Source of the DNA: Rikenellaceae bacterium
Lineage (GTDB): Bacteria; Bacteroidota; Bacteroidia; Bacteroidales; Rikenellaceae
Reading direction: 5' to 3'
Assembly: GCA_015059925.1 (NCBI GenBank)
Contig: SUZL01000010.1
Location: 1 to 64,000 of the forward strand
DNA: 64,000 nt
Position 1 is the stretch's first letter, and each line of letters starts with the position of its first letter. Below the pieces are notes generated by a model, which did no database searches, had not been told where the DNA came from, and saw only the letters and a program-made list of their open reading frames with translations. Of the stretch, positions 55,220 to 63,938 are shown piece after piece. The translations under genes were made by a program, and so were the position numbers.

Positions 55220-55708
55220 TTAATCCAAGAATTTGTCGGCCAACTCCTCGAAATAGGGCGTCAATTTGTCGGTGATACCCTTCACAGGCTCATACCAATG
55301 CGACTCGGCAACACACTCGCGCGAGGCCCACTCATAGTTCTTATTGGCGTTGGCAAACCACGAGAACAGCACGCTCACGATCAGTGCTACCTTCGCCACC
55401 GAGAACAATATTCCGAGTAACACGTCAATTGCACCCAGCCCCGCGAAGCGGAACACAGCCCTGAGCACATAACCGAATACGGCGATAAGAATCATCGCAG
55501 CCACGAATATCACAATAAATCCCACAACGCCCTGTACTCCAACATCAATGCCGAGTATCCGCTCCAACTCCGAGCCATACTGCGTAGCAAAGAAGAGCGC
55601 CGCCACAACGGCCAGAAGCGAGAGCATTTGCAGGAGGAATCCGCGACGCCAGCCGTTGAATACGGCCCACGCCAGCGAGAGATAAACTATGATGTCAAAG
55701 ATATTCAT
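55220..55708 (-). CDS. CvpA-family membrane protein
   Basis: A 162-residue protein with four membrane segments in the first 125 residues and the family start FDIIVYLSLAWAVFNGWRRGFLLQ. In Escherichia coli CvpA affects colicin V production and purine regulation; in Bacteroidetes the role is unknown. It is the first gene of the five-gene row down to the SPFH-like protein. No consensus promoter was found upstream. Confidence 0.85.
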   Translation of the reverse strand: MNIFDIIVYLSLAWAVFNGWRRGFLLQMLSLLAVVAALFFATQYGSELERILGIDVGVQGVVGFIVIFVAAMILIAVFGYVLRAVFRFAGLGAIDVLLGILFSVAKVALIVSVLFSWFANANKNYEWASRECVAESHWYEPVKGITDKLTPYFEELADKFLD

Positions 55709-55798
55709 AACTGTCGAATTTAATCCTATTTATAAGTGTTTCTGCCACAACTATGGTCAAAATATCGCACGAAGTTAGCATTTTTTTTTGATATTTCG

Positions 55799-55806
55799 TA
55801 TATTTG
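55799..55806 (+). promoter_or_regulatory. -7 box for the GH2-like gene
   Basis: TATATTTG about 97 bases upstream of the start; a TTTTG only 8 bases upstream is too close to be a -33 element. Confidence 0.45.
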
Positions 55807-55902
55807 CAGAAAGTAACACGGCTATCCGGCGTTATTCCTACCCACTATAGCGTTCGGCTAATGAGTGTTTTAAGCTACGAAAACAACTAATTTGACGCCC
55901 CT

Positions 55903-57900
55903 ATGAAACGATACATTATTTTTGCCCTTCTATTGATATTTTGCTCCGCGGCCTCGGCCCGCGAGGTATTCTCGCTCAACGACAACTGGCAGTTCTACTT
56001 CAAGCTGGAGTCGAGCAGCGACAGCGCACGCAACATATCACTCCCCCACACTTGGAATCTCGACGCTTTGGCCGGTCAGGGCAGCTACCGCCAGACCACG
56101 GCCAACTACTCGCGCGATATATTCATCCCCGCCGAGTGGTCCTCAAAGCGTCTTTTTCTGAAGTTCTACGGTGTGCAGAGCGTGGCCGACGTATTCGTCA
56201 ATGGCCACCACGTCGGCGAGCATCGCGGCGGCTGGACAGCCTTCACCTTTGAGATCACGCGCCACCTCGACTATGGCAAGGACAACTCGCTGCTGGTGGT
56301 TGTGAACAACTCCTTCCAGAACGATATTCTCCCTACCTCGTCGGAGGTCAATCTCTACGGAGGCATCTACCGCGATGTGGAGCTTATCGTTACCGAGCCT
56401 ACGACCATCTCGCCGCTACACTACGGATCGGATGGTGTGCTGATTCACCAGAACAACATCACCGACAACTCGGTCGATGTAACCGCCTCTGTCTGGGTAA
56501 CATCGCTCTACGAGAAGGCGTGCGATTTGGCCATCAGCGTTAGAGACGAGGATGGCGGCGTAGTCTATTCGCGCTATCTGAAGGAGCGCATCGAGGCGGG
56601 CAAACCCATCGACATCCCTTTCACCATCGAAGAGCCGCTGCTGTGGAGTCCCGACGATCCCAACCTCTACTATATCACCATCGGCATCGGCCCCCGTCAG
56701 GAGGATGAGGTTACCGTTACGACGGGCTTCCGCTCCATCGAGGTCAAGGCCGACAAGGGTTTGCATATCAACGGCGAGCGCATCCCCGTTCACGGCGTTA
56801 CGCTCTACCACGACCGCGCCGCCATCGGCAGCGCCCTGCGCACGCGCCACTACGACGAGGATCTGGAGCAGATACTCGACATCGGTGCCAATGCCATCCG
56901 CTCGGCCACCGCTCCCCACTCGCAGTACCTCTACGACCGCTGCGACGAGAATGGCCTGATGGTGTGGATCGACACCCCCTTTACACGCGCGCCCTACCTT
57001 AGCGATATATTCTACTTCCCGACCGACCGCTTCAAGCAGAACGGTCTGGAGCAGATGCGCGAGATTATCATTCAGAATTACAACCACCCCTCGGTCATAA
57101 TGTGGGGTGTATTCTCGCTCGCGTGGTTGCGCGGCGACGATGTGCTGGGCTTCGTGCGTCAGCTCAACTCGACGGCCAAGTCGCTCGACCCCTCACGCCC
57201 GACGGTGGCCCTCAGCAATCAGGATGGCGAGATAAATTTCGTTACCGACCTTATCGTATGGCAGCAAAATCTGGGCTGGGAGCGCGGCATTATCAACGAC
57301 CTGACGCTCTGGTGCGATAAGCTCTCATCGGATTGGGGACACCTCTGCTCGGCCGTAGCCTACGGCGAGGCCGGCTCAATCGACCAGCAGGCACACTCAA
57401 GTCTCAAGCCCGCGACGATCGACCCCCGCTGGTTGCCCGAGCGCTGGCAGACCGAGTTCCACGAGGGCTATGTCAAGCATCTGCACGACAACGAGGCCTT
57501 CTGGGGTGTCTGGATTAATAATATGTTTGAGTTTGGATCGGTGCGCCACAACGAGGGAATCTCGCGCACGGGATTGGTTACCTTCGACCGCAAGGATCAG
57601 AAGGATGCCTACTATCTCTACCGCGCCTTGTGGAACGAGAAGAGTCCCACGCTGCACCTTACGGGCAAGCGCCGCAACATACGCCAAGACTCGATCCAGC
57701 AGATCAAGTTCTACTCTTCGTCGGTCGAGGCACCCGTTCTGACGGTGAATAAAGATACTGTTGCCGTTCGTGAGGTTGCACCCTGCCAATACACCTCCGA
57801 CTCGATCGAGCTTCACGGCCGCAATTCGGTCGTTGTAACGGCGGGCGAGCTGCGACAGACGCAGACCATCACAATTGGCAACGCATTAAGACAGCGCTAA
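55903..57900 (+). CDS. Glycoside hydrolase family 2 protein lacking both catalytic glutamates
   Basis: A 665-residue secreted protein (signal peptide ending SAASA-R). The GH2 layout is intact: a jelly-roll domain (20-165), an Ig-like domain (170-280) and a TIM barrel (285-590) with HGVTLYHDRAAIGSAL and NHPSVIMWG. At the acid/base position, where family members read NE, it has S405-L406 (WGVFSLAW). At the nucleophile, where SEYG is expected, it has VA486YG. Both glutamates are therefore gone while the flanking fold is well kept, which points to a carbohydrate-binding or structural pseudoenzyme rather than decay. Its 3' end overlaps wbqC by 32 bases. Confidence 0.88.
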   Translation: MKRYIIFALLLIFCSAASAREVFSLNDNWQFYFKLESSSDSARNISLPHTWNLDALAGQGSYRQTTANYSRDIFIPAEWSSKRLFLKFYGVQSVADVFVNGHHVGEHRGGWTAFTFEITRHLDYGKDNSLLVVVNNSFQNDILPTSSEVNLYGGIYRDVELIVTEPTTISPLHYGSDGVLIHQNNITDNSVDVTASVWVTSLYEKACDLAISVRDEDGGVVYSRYLKERIEAGKPIDIPFTIEEPLLWSPDDPNLYYITIGIGPRQEDEVTVTTGFRSIEVKADKGLHINGERIPVHGVTLYHDRAAIGSALRTRHYDEDLEQILDIGANAIRSATAPHSQYLYDRCDENGLMVWIDTPFTRAPYLSDIFYFPTDRFKQNGLEQMREIIIQNYNHPSVIMWGVFSLAWLRGDDVLGFVRQLNSTAKSLDPSRPTVALSNQDGEINFVTDLIVWQQNLGWERGIINDLTLWCDKLSSDWGHLCSAVAYGEAGSIDQQAHSSLKPATIDPRWLPERWQTEFHEGYVKHLHDNEAFWGVWINNMFEFGSVRHNEGISRTGLVTFDRKDQKDAYYLYRALWNEKSPTLHLTGKRRNIRQDSIQQIKFYSSSVEAPVLTVNKDTVAVREVAPCQYTSDSIELHGRNSVVVTAGELRQTQTITIGNALRQR

Positions 57901-58474
57901 TGGCCTCAGGGCCTTCGCATAGGAGCAGGTCCAGCACCGAGAGATTCTCCACAAAAGGCATACGGTCCGAAAAGACCTGAACATAAGGCTCGGCTACAAA
58001 CGTCGAGCCTTCATTATGCTTCGGTCTCAGATCCAAATCCCCTTCAGTAGCCTCCACATACTGCTCCGAGACTTGCACCTCACACTTCGCCCCAAGCAGA
58101 CGCAGGAGAGTCTGCAGATACTCCATATTGTAATCGACCAGATAGCGCCACTCGCGGCGATAGAAGGGCTCCAGCTCCTCGGCGTAGTGGTCAAAATATG
58201 GCGACGACTTGTAAGCCGAGAGTATCGACACCCAATGCTGGTGCTGCCAGCGCTTCGAGTAGTCGATCCTAACGTCGCGCATCCGCTGGCGCGGACGGTT
58301 GCCATTCTCGACGTGAACCGTCAGCGGCATAACGCCATTTGCCGAGAGGATTCGGGCGCGGTTGCGCTCCGAACGCTTGATATAGTTCTCGCCCAAGTCG
58401 ATCACGCACTGCTCGCGCAGCAGTCGCACGACATACTCCACCGAGGGCATATATGCTGCGGGAAGAATTACCAT
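57869..58474 (-). CDS. WbqC-family protein
   Basis: A 201-residue protein of the WbqC family, which is found in polysaccharide and O-antigen loci and probably catalyses a sugar-nucleotide modification. Visible family features are the opening LPAAYMPSVEYVVRLL, YIKRSERNRARILSANG with conserved basic residues, and RQRMRDVRIDYSKRWQHQHW. No signal peptide. It ends inside the tail of the convergent GH2-like gene and starts one base before the prmA stop region. Confidence 0.85.
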   Translation of the reverse strand: MVILPAAYMPSVEYVVRLLREQCVIDLGENYIKRSERNRARILSANGVMPLTVHVENGNRPRQRMRDVRIDYSKRWQHQHWVSILSAYKSSPYFDHYAEELEPFYRREWRYLVDYNMEYLQTLLRLLGAKCEVQVSEQYVEATEGDLDLRPKHNEGSTFVAEPYVQVFSDRMPFVENLSVLDLLLCEGPEAISAVLMRCQL

Positions 58475-58475
58475 A

Positions 58476-59306
58476 TTACTCTTTTTTACACATTACAACC
58501 ATCCAACCCTCGCGCTCGCTTACGCTCTCCACCGCGAAGCCCTGCTCCACCGCCGCGCGCTCGATGTGGGGCACATCCTCTCTAAGGAAGCCACTCATCA
58601 CAAGCCTTCCGCCCTCCGATAGAGCCTCCGCAAACGATGGCATCATATCGATAAGTATATTACGATTGATATTGGCCAACACAAAATCGAACTTCTCGCC
58701 CTCGACGGCCGCCATCGATCCGCAACGAACATCCAGCTCAACACCGCTCAGCGCCATACTGTCGCGGCAACTTTCGCACGCCCAATCGTCAATATCGACC
58801 GCCACCATCTGCTCCGCTCCGCACTTCATCGCAACGATTGCCAGAACGCCCGTTCCGCAGCCCATATCCAAGCCGCGCAGGCCCTCGACACCCATCTCGC
58901 TTATTGTCTGCGACATCAGCGCTGTGGTTGCGTGGTGGCCCGTGCCGAACGACATTCTCGGTGCGATGACAACATCCACCTCGCCCGCCGCAGCCGCCGC
59001 GTGGTGGGCCGCACGAATCACAATCGGCCGCTCACCCTCAACCCTTACGGGCTCGAAGTCGCTCTCCCACTCGGCATTCCAATTCTGCTGCTCGATGAGC
59101 ACAGCCTCATACTGCTCGATGCCCTGCTCAAGGAGCATCCTCGCAACCTCCTGCTCGCAAGGGGCGTAATCCTGAAGCAGGATGTAGGCCTTGAGCGCCG
59201 CATCCTCCTCGACAAACGAGTCGAAGGGATAATCGGACAAGAGGGCGGTCAGGATCTCCGCCTGCTGAGCGTTTTCTGTGCGAATATTGAGTTCGATGTA
59301 TTCCAT
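58476..59306 (-). CDS. prmA: Ribosomal protein L11 methyltransferase
   Basis: Trimethylates lysines and the N terminus of ribosomal protein L11. The 276-residue protein has an N-terminal substrate-recognition domain and a SAM domain with FGTGHHATTALM, LDMGCGTGVLAI and VLANINRNIL, all typical of PrmA. The start at 59306 gives the family N terminus MEYIELNI; an upstream in-frame ATG adds 16 unrelated residues. It is co-transcribed with wbqC. Confidence 0.93.
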   Translation of the reverse strand: MEYIELNIRTENAQQAEILTALLSDYPFDSFVEEDAALKAYILLQDYAPCEQEVARMLLEQGIEQYEAVLIEQQNWNAEWESDFEPVRVEGERPIVIRAAHHAAAAAGEVDVVIAPRMSFGTGHHATTALMSQTISEMGVEGLRGLDMGCGTGVLAIVAMKCGAEQMVAVDIDDWACESCRDSMALSGVELDVRCGSMAAVEGEKFDFVLANINRNILIDMMPSFAEALSEGGRLVMSGFLREDVPHIERAAVEQGFAVESVSEREGWMVVMCKKE

Positions 59307-59323
59307 ATTATGTAAAATTTTAC

Positions 59324-59359
59324 TACTTTTGCCGTAGGCCATCGGCCAATGCAAAGTTA
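59324..59359. promoter_or_regulatory. Divergent -7 boxes between prmA and xerD
   Basis: TACTTTTG (59324-59331, plus, for xerD) and minus-strand TAACTTTG (59352-59359, for prmA). They overlap in range, so each promoter covers the other gene's upstream region. The xerD start is only 37 bases after its box. Confidence 0.45.
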
Positions 59360-59367
59360 GAAAGAAT

Positions 59368-60264
59368 ATGGCAGAATCTACGAAAAAATGGATGGAAATT
59401 TCGCGCTCCTACCGCACCTATATGCGGCTGGAGAAGCATCTGGCGAAGAACACGATCGAATCCTATATGCGCGATTTGGCTCAATTCGCCCACTTCATCC
59501 TGCGTATGTACGACGTTCCACCCAAGAAGGTTGAGACGGAGATGATACGCAACTACCTTAAGCGACTATACGATTTAGGGCGCGAGAAGAGTTCGCAGGC
59601 GCGAGCGCTGAGCGGCATAAAGAGCTTTTTCAATTACCTGATTCTCAACGACGTGATCGAGGCTTCGCCCGCCGAGCTGATCGAAGCCCCCAAGGCCTCA
59701 CGTCCACTGCCCGACACCCTCACCATAGACGAGATCGACCGCCTCATAGGCTCGATCGATGCCTCCACAACCAAAGGTCTGCGCGACCGTGCCATCTTGG
59801 AGGTGCTCTACTCGTGCGGCCTGCGCGTGAGCGAACTGTGCGAGCTGCGCATCGGCGACCTCTTCTTCGGCGAGGGTTACATCCGCGTCACGGGCAAGGG
59901 CGACAAGCAGCGACTTGTACCCATCAGCGCAATGGCGCGCGAGCGCATACAGCTCTACTTGGACGAGCGCCGCAGCCGCTACCGCGACGAGATCCTCTTC
60001 CTGAACAATCGTGGCGAGCGCCTCACGCGCGTTATGATCTTCACCATCATCAAGCAGGCCGCCCAGCGCGCCTCGATTGACAAGAAGATCAGCCCCCACA
60101 CCTTCCGCCACTCCTTCGCCACGCATCTGCTGCAGGGCGGTGCAAGCATCCGTCAGGTGCAGGAGCTGCTGGGCCACGAGAATATCATCACCACCGAGAT
60201 CTATACCCACCTCAACACCGACCATCTGCGCGAGACGCTGCAGGAGCATTTGTCGTTAGAATAA
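59368..60264 (+). CDS. Tyrosine recombinase XerD/XerC-type
   Basis: A 298-residue site-specific recombinase that resolves chromosome dimers at dif with FtsK. The catalytic set is complete: R153, K177, H244, R247, H270 and nucleophile Y279. An N-terminal SAM-like core-binding domain spans about 10-100. Length and lack of nearby integration features argue for the housekeeping Xer protein rather than a phage integrase. Whether it is XerC or XerD cannot be decided. It is monocistronic. Confidence 0.93.
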   Translation: MAESTKKWMEISRSYRTYMRLEKHLAKNTIESYMRDLAQFAHFILRMYDVPPKKVETEMIRNYLKRLYDLGREKSSQARALSGIKSFFNYLILNDVIEASPAELIEAPKASRPLPDTLTIDEIDRLIGSIDASTTKGLRDRAILEVLYSCGLRVSELCELRIGDLFFGEGYIRVTGKGDKQRLVPISAMARERIQLYLDERRSRYRDEILFLNNRGERLTRVMIFTIIKQAAQRASIDKKISPHTFRHSFATHLLQGGASIRQVQELLGHENIITTEIYTHLNTDHLRETLQEHLSLE

Positions 60265-60270
60265 AAAATG

Positions 60271-60310
60271 AAGGAGCTTGCCCGATTTTCAGACAAGCTC
60301 CTTGTGCTTT
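60271..60310 (+). terminator. Terminator after the Xer recombinase gene
   Basis: AAGGAGCTTG / CAAGCTCCTT stem with a 13-base loop, then TGTGCTTT. Confidence 0.8.
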
Positions 60311-60332
60311 ATACAAAATCCTCCACCCCATA

Positions 60333-60452
60333 AAAATTGTATAACAAGAGGGATTTCAAGGCTTGCGATGCACGAGAAACCGCAGTTTGCTGGGCGCAAA
60401 TGAGGATTTCGAGTGCGAGCGTAACGCAGAAATCGCCTTGTTAGGCAATTTT
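60333..60452 (-). repeat. Dispersed hairpin element, copy D (complete)
   Basis: A 120-base element with arms AAAATTGTATAACAAG (60333-60348) and CTTGTTAGGCAATTTT (60437-60452). The apical stem is CCGCAGTTTGC / GCAAATGAGG, a G-C pair replacing the A-T pair of copy A. The stop codon of the oxidoreductase gene starts at its last base. Confidence 0.85.
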
Positions 60453-61846
60453 TACTCCTTGGCAACTTCGAGCGCTTTGGTGGTAGTATAATATTTTGAG
60501 ATCATCTGCGAACGCTCCCACGCGGGAATCTCGCCCTGCTTCAGATAGTCGAGATAGACCTGCATAACGGAACTGAATCGCTGCTCGTGAGTCTTCACGA
60601 TATCCGACGGAATCACCACCTGCCACTCGTGCTCGGCCGTCTTAGCAATATCCAACCCGGGATACTCATCGGCAATCGAGCGCAACGCTGCACGCAACGT
60701 AGCCTCCGCCTCGGCATCATCGCCCGTCTTGCTAACGACGTAGAGCATAGGCTTGTAACCCTGCTCCTTGCCCTGACGAATCTCGATGTTGGCCTTCGAG
60801 CCCTTCACCACCGAGTAGTGCGTGTCGCCCGTACCCTCCGTACCAACGGCCGCCATAAAGTTCCAGATAACGCTCACGCGGCAGTTCACGCCGTTGAGAC
60901 GATAGTTTAGTTCGCCATTTGAATATACCTGCAACGTGTCGTTCACCACATCCTTCTTAAGAAAATCGGGATACTCATCCTGCCCCGTCACCAGACGATA
61001 CTTATCGCGCGGGATGGGCGTAGCCCAACGACGCGCCGAGGTGAACTCGATCTGCTTCGTGTAGTCAATCTCCTGCTCGGGCATCACGGTACACTGCACC
61101 AGATCAACAAGATGCGTCGTAACGTCCACAATACCCTCGCCCTGCTGCTCCACGTCGAAGTACCACTCGGGGCGGCGCAACGGCTGGCCCGACACATACT
61201 TAAAGAAGTGGTGTACGCTCTCCTTCGTGATGGTGGGATCGTCGGCCGTGCCCTTCTCCATCTCGCCGAAGAGCTCGGGTATGGCAACCAGCACACGCTG
61301 AAGCTCGTTGTTGATCTCCGAACGCTCGGTCATAATATCATACACCATCGAACCCTTCGCGGGGGCCTCCAGCAGCGTCTGCTCCAGCAGCGCAAAGTTC
61401 TTCTGATCGATGGCCATCGGCTTGTCCGACAGCACGTTGAAACCTGCATCTACGGCCGCCTTCACATAACGTGTCTTCTTGCCGTTGTTACCCGCCAAGA
61501 CCACTACGTTGCCCTTCCTCTCCTCGATCATCTTCTCCAGAAAATCATCGCCCGCGTAGAGCTGCTCCTGCCACGATGTGGGGCGCTCCGAGCGCTCGTT
61601 GTAGATCTTGATGCGATCCAAGTGCATCTGCACATCATCGCCCTCGGGGGCATATACATTCACCACGGGATCGACCTCGTCGTACATATACATCTGCACC
61701 AGCGCCGCGTGGAAGTGGCCCGGATCGAGCGTTAGGAGTTTCACCTCGCCCGGAGTGCCGTTAAAACCCTCGCCGGCGGGTGCCGCACCGCCGCACGCGG
61801 TGAGTGCCAAAGCTGCAGCCATCATAGAAATAAGGTTCTTCTTCAT
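60452..61846 (-). CDS. Gfo/Idh/MocA oxidoreductase-like lipoprotein
   Basis: A 464-residue exported lipoprotein (lipobox LTAC, C18). The mature protein has the Gfo/Idh/MocA two-domain layout: VVVLAGNNGKKTRYVKAAVDAGFNVLSDKPMAI is the second half of the Rossmann domain with the EKP-equivalent DKP. The dinucleotide-binding GxGxxG is not present; its place is taken by LDPGHFHAALVQ. The C-terminal 250 residues match the separate oxidoreductase C-terminal domain often found in Bacteroidetes. Export by Sec without a cofactor-binding loop makes NAD(P) use doubtful. Monocistronic; its 3' end meets a hairpin element. Confidence 0.82.
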   Translation of the reverse strand: MKKNLISMMAAALALTACGGAAPAGEGFNGTPGEVKLLTLDPGHFHAALVQMYMYDEVDPVVNVYAPEGDDVQMHLDRIKIYNERSERPTSWQEQLYAGDDFLEKMIEERKGNVVVLAGNNGKKTRYVKAAVDAGFNVLSDKPMAIDQKNFALLEQTLLEAPAKGSMVYDIMTERSEINNELQRVLVAIPELFGEMEKGTADDPTITKESVHHFFKYVSGQPLRRPEWYFDVEQQGEGIVDVTTHLVDLVQCTVMPEQEIDYTKQIEFTSARRWATPIPRDKYRLVTGQDEYPDFLKKDVVNDTLQVYSNGELNYRLNGVNCRVSVIWNFMAAVGTEGTGDTHYSVVKGSKANIEIRQGKEQGYKPMLYVVSKTGDDAEAEATLRAALRSIADEYPGLDIAKTAEHEWQVVIPSDIVKTHEQRFSSVMQVYLDYLKQGEIPAWERSQMISKYYTTTKALEVAKE

Positions 61847-61913
61847 ACTATTTTCGTTTTATAATTTTCCTTTTTTCGGGGCGCCGCCGCCATCGGCAAC
61901 GCCATCAACCCAA

Positions 61914-61921
61914 CAAAGATA
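61914..61921 (-). promoter_or_regulatory. -7 box for the oxidoreductase-like gene
   Basis: Minus-strand TATCTTTG, 68 bases upstream of the start. Confidence 0.5.
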
Positions 61922-61964
61922 CAAAGAAAAATCACTTATTTTGCGAAAAAAAAAGATTAAAACG

Positions 61965-61994
61965 TTGAAATTTACTGTTTTTGCAGTATCTTTG
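61965..61994 (+). promoter_or_regulatory. Promoter for rpsA
   Basis: TTG (61965-61967), 19 bases, TATCTTTG (61987-61994): near-consensus. The leader is about 90 bases and contains a 12-base direct repeat CGCAAAACATTT at 62030 and 62071. Confidence 0.65.
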
Positions 61995-62089
61995 TCCTCG
62001 CTTTCGCGCGCGCATTATGCGGGCGCAGGCGCAAAACATTTATTATTAACAATTTAACGAGCGATTGTATCGCAAAACATTTTTCCACG

Positions 62090-63880
62090 ATGGAAGTATT
62101 GAACAATGTAGCAAACGAGAGTTTCGATTGGAACGCGTTTGAGAATGATTTGGATCTCTATGGCGGTCAGTCTAAGGAGCAGGTAGCTGAGGCTTATGGC
62201 CAGACTCTGTCAAACATCGCAGTAGGCGAGGTTGTTGAGGGTACCGTTAGCGAGATCAACAAGCGCGAGGTAACCGTAAACATCGGCTACAAGAGCGAGG
62301 GTATGATTCAGGCAACTGAGTTCCGTTACAACCCCGAGTTGGCTATCGGCGACAAGGTTGAGGTTTACGTTGAGTCTGTTGAGGACAAGAGCGGCGCTCT
62401 GGCACTCTCGCACAAGAAGGCTCGTCAGCTCAAGAGCTGGGATCGTGTAAACGAGGCTCTGAACAACGACGAGATCATTAAGGGTTACGTTAAGTGCCGC
62501 ACTAAGGGCGGTATGATCGTTGACGTATTCGGCATCGAGGCATTCTTGCCCGGTTCGCAGATCGACGTTAAGCCTATCCGCGACTACGATGTATACGTTG
62601 ACAAGACTATGGAGTTCAAGGTTGTTAAGATCAACCAGGAGTTCCGCAACGTAGTAGTATCACACAAGGCACTCATCGAGGCCGAGTTGGAGGCTCAGAA
62701 GCAGGTTATTATGTCTAAGCTCGAGAAGGGCCAGATCCTCGAGGGTACCGTTAAGAATATCACCAACTACGGTGTATTCATCGACCTTGGTGGCGTAGAT
62801 GGTTTGATCCACATCACCGACCTGAGCTGGGGCCGCGTAAACAAGCCCGAGGAGCTCGTTCAGCTCGACCAGAAGCTCAACGTTGTTATCATCGACTTCG
62901 ACGAGCAGAAGAAGCGTATCGCTCTTGGTCTTAAGCAGCTCACTCCCCATCCTTGGGAGGCTCTGGACGCTAATCTTAAGGTTGGCGACACCGTTAAGGG
63001 TAAGGTTGTTGTTATGGCCGACTACGGTGCATTCGTTGAGATCGCTACCGGCGTAGAGGGTCTGATCCACGTATCAGAGATGTCTTGGAGCCAGCACCTG
63101 CGTTCAGCACAGGAGTTCCTGAAGGTAGGCGACGAGGTAGAGGCAGTTATCCTGACTCTGGACCGCGAGGAGCGCAAGATGTCGCTCGGTATCAAGCAGC
63201 TTACTCCCGATCCTTGGGAGGGTATCGAGGCTAAGTATCCCGTTGGCACCAAGTGCGCAGCTAAGGTTCGCAACTTCACCAACTTCGGTGTATTCGTTGA
63301 GATCGAGGAGGGCATCGATGGCCTGATCCACATCTCTGACCTGAGCTGGACCAAGAAGGTTAAGCACCCCAGCGAGTTCACTCAGATCGGTGCTGAGATC
63401 GAGGTTGTAGTTCTTGAGATCGACAAGGAGAACCGTCGTTTGAGCCTCGGCCACAAGCAGCTCGAGGAGAATCCTTGGAACGAGATCGAGTCGAAGTACG
63501 CTGTTGACACCGTACACACCGCTACCATCTCGGAGCTCACCGATAAGGGCGCAGTTGTAGTTCTGGGTGAGAACATCACCGGTTTTGCACCTGCTAAGCA
63601 GCTTGTTAAGGAGGACGGTACCACTTTGAAGGCCGGCGAGACCGCTGATTTCAAGGTTATCGAGTTCTCTAAGGCTACCAAGCGCATCACTCTCTCTCAC
63701 TCTCGCATCTTCGAGGAGGCAAAGCGTGCCGAGATCGCTGCTGAGAAGGCTGAGAAGCGTGCTGCTGCCGATGCAACCAAGTCTTCATTGAAGAAGGTTA
63801 ACGCTTCTATCGAGAAGACCACTTTGGGTGACATCGCAGGTTTGGCAGAGTTGAAGGCTGCTATGGAGAAGAATAAGTAA
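62090..63880 (+). CDS. rpsA: 30S ribosomal protein S1
   Basis: RNA-binding ribosomal protein that recruits mRNA lacking strong Shine-Dalgarno sequences, which matters in this phylum. The 596-residue protein has six S1 repeats, for example VGEVVEGTVSEINKREVTVNIG, KGQILEGTVKNITNYGVFIDLGG and VGDTVKGKVVVMADYGAFVEI, each with the conserved G-x-V and F-V/I-E/D pattern. The C-terminal 60 residues are Ala/Lys-rich. Strong codon bias confirms high expression. It has a near-consensus promoter and a strong terminator. Confidence 0.97.
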   Translation: MEVLNNVANESFDWNAFENDLDLYGGQSKEQVAEAYGQTLSNIAVGEVVEGTVSEINKREVTVNIGYKSEGMIQATEFRYNPELAIGDKVEVYVESVEDKSGALALSHKKARQLKSWDRVNEALNNDEIIKGYVKCRTKGGMIVDVFGIEAFLPGSQIDVKPIRDYDVYVDKTMEFKVVKINQEFRNVVVSHKALIEAELEAQKQVIMSKLEKGQILEGTVKNITNYGVFIDLGGVDGLIHITDLSWGRVNKPEELVQLDQKLNVVIIDFDEQKKRIALGLKQLTPHPWEALDANLKVGDTVKGKVVVMADYGAFVEIATGVEGLIHVSEMSWSQHLRSAQEFLKVGDEVEAVILTLDREERKMSLGIKQLTPDPWEGIEAKYPVGTKCAAKVRNFTNFGVFVEIEEGIDGLIHISDLSWTKKVKHPSEFTQIGAEIEVVVLEIDKENRRLSLGHKQLEENPWNEIESKYAVDTVHTATISELTDKGAVVVLGENITGFAPAKQLVKEDGTTLKAGETADFKVIEFSKATKRITLSHSRIFEEAKRAEIAAEKAEKRAAADATKSSLKKVNASIEKTTLGDIAGLAELKAAMEKNK

Positions 63881-63905
63881 TCCACTACTTATAAACTCTG
63901 AATGG

Positions 63906-63938
63906 CTCCCGCATCGCAAGGTGCGGGAGTTTTTTTGT
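63906..63938 (+). terminator. Terminator after rpsA
   Basis: CTCCCGCA / TGCGGGAG stem followed by seven T residues. The remaining bases to 64000 show no gene. Confidence 0.93.

Noticed and set aside
59368..60264. Xer recombinase as a sign of an integrated element
   Set aside because: No attachment-site repeats, phage or conjugation genes are nearby and neighbours are housekeeping; it fits the chromosomal Xer protein.
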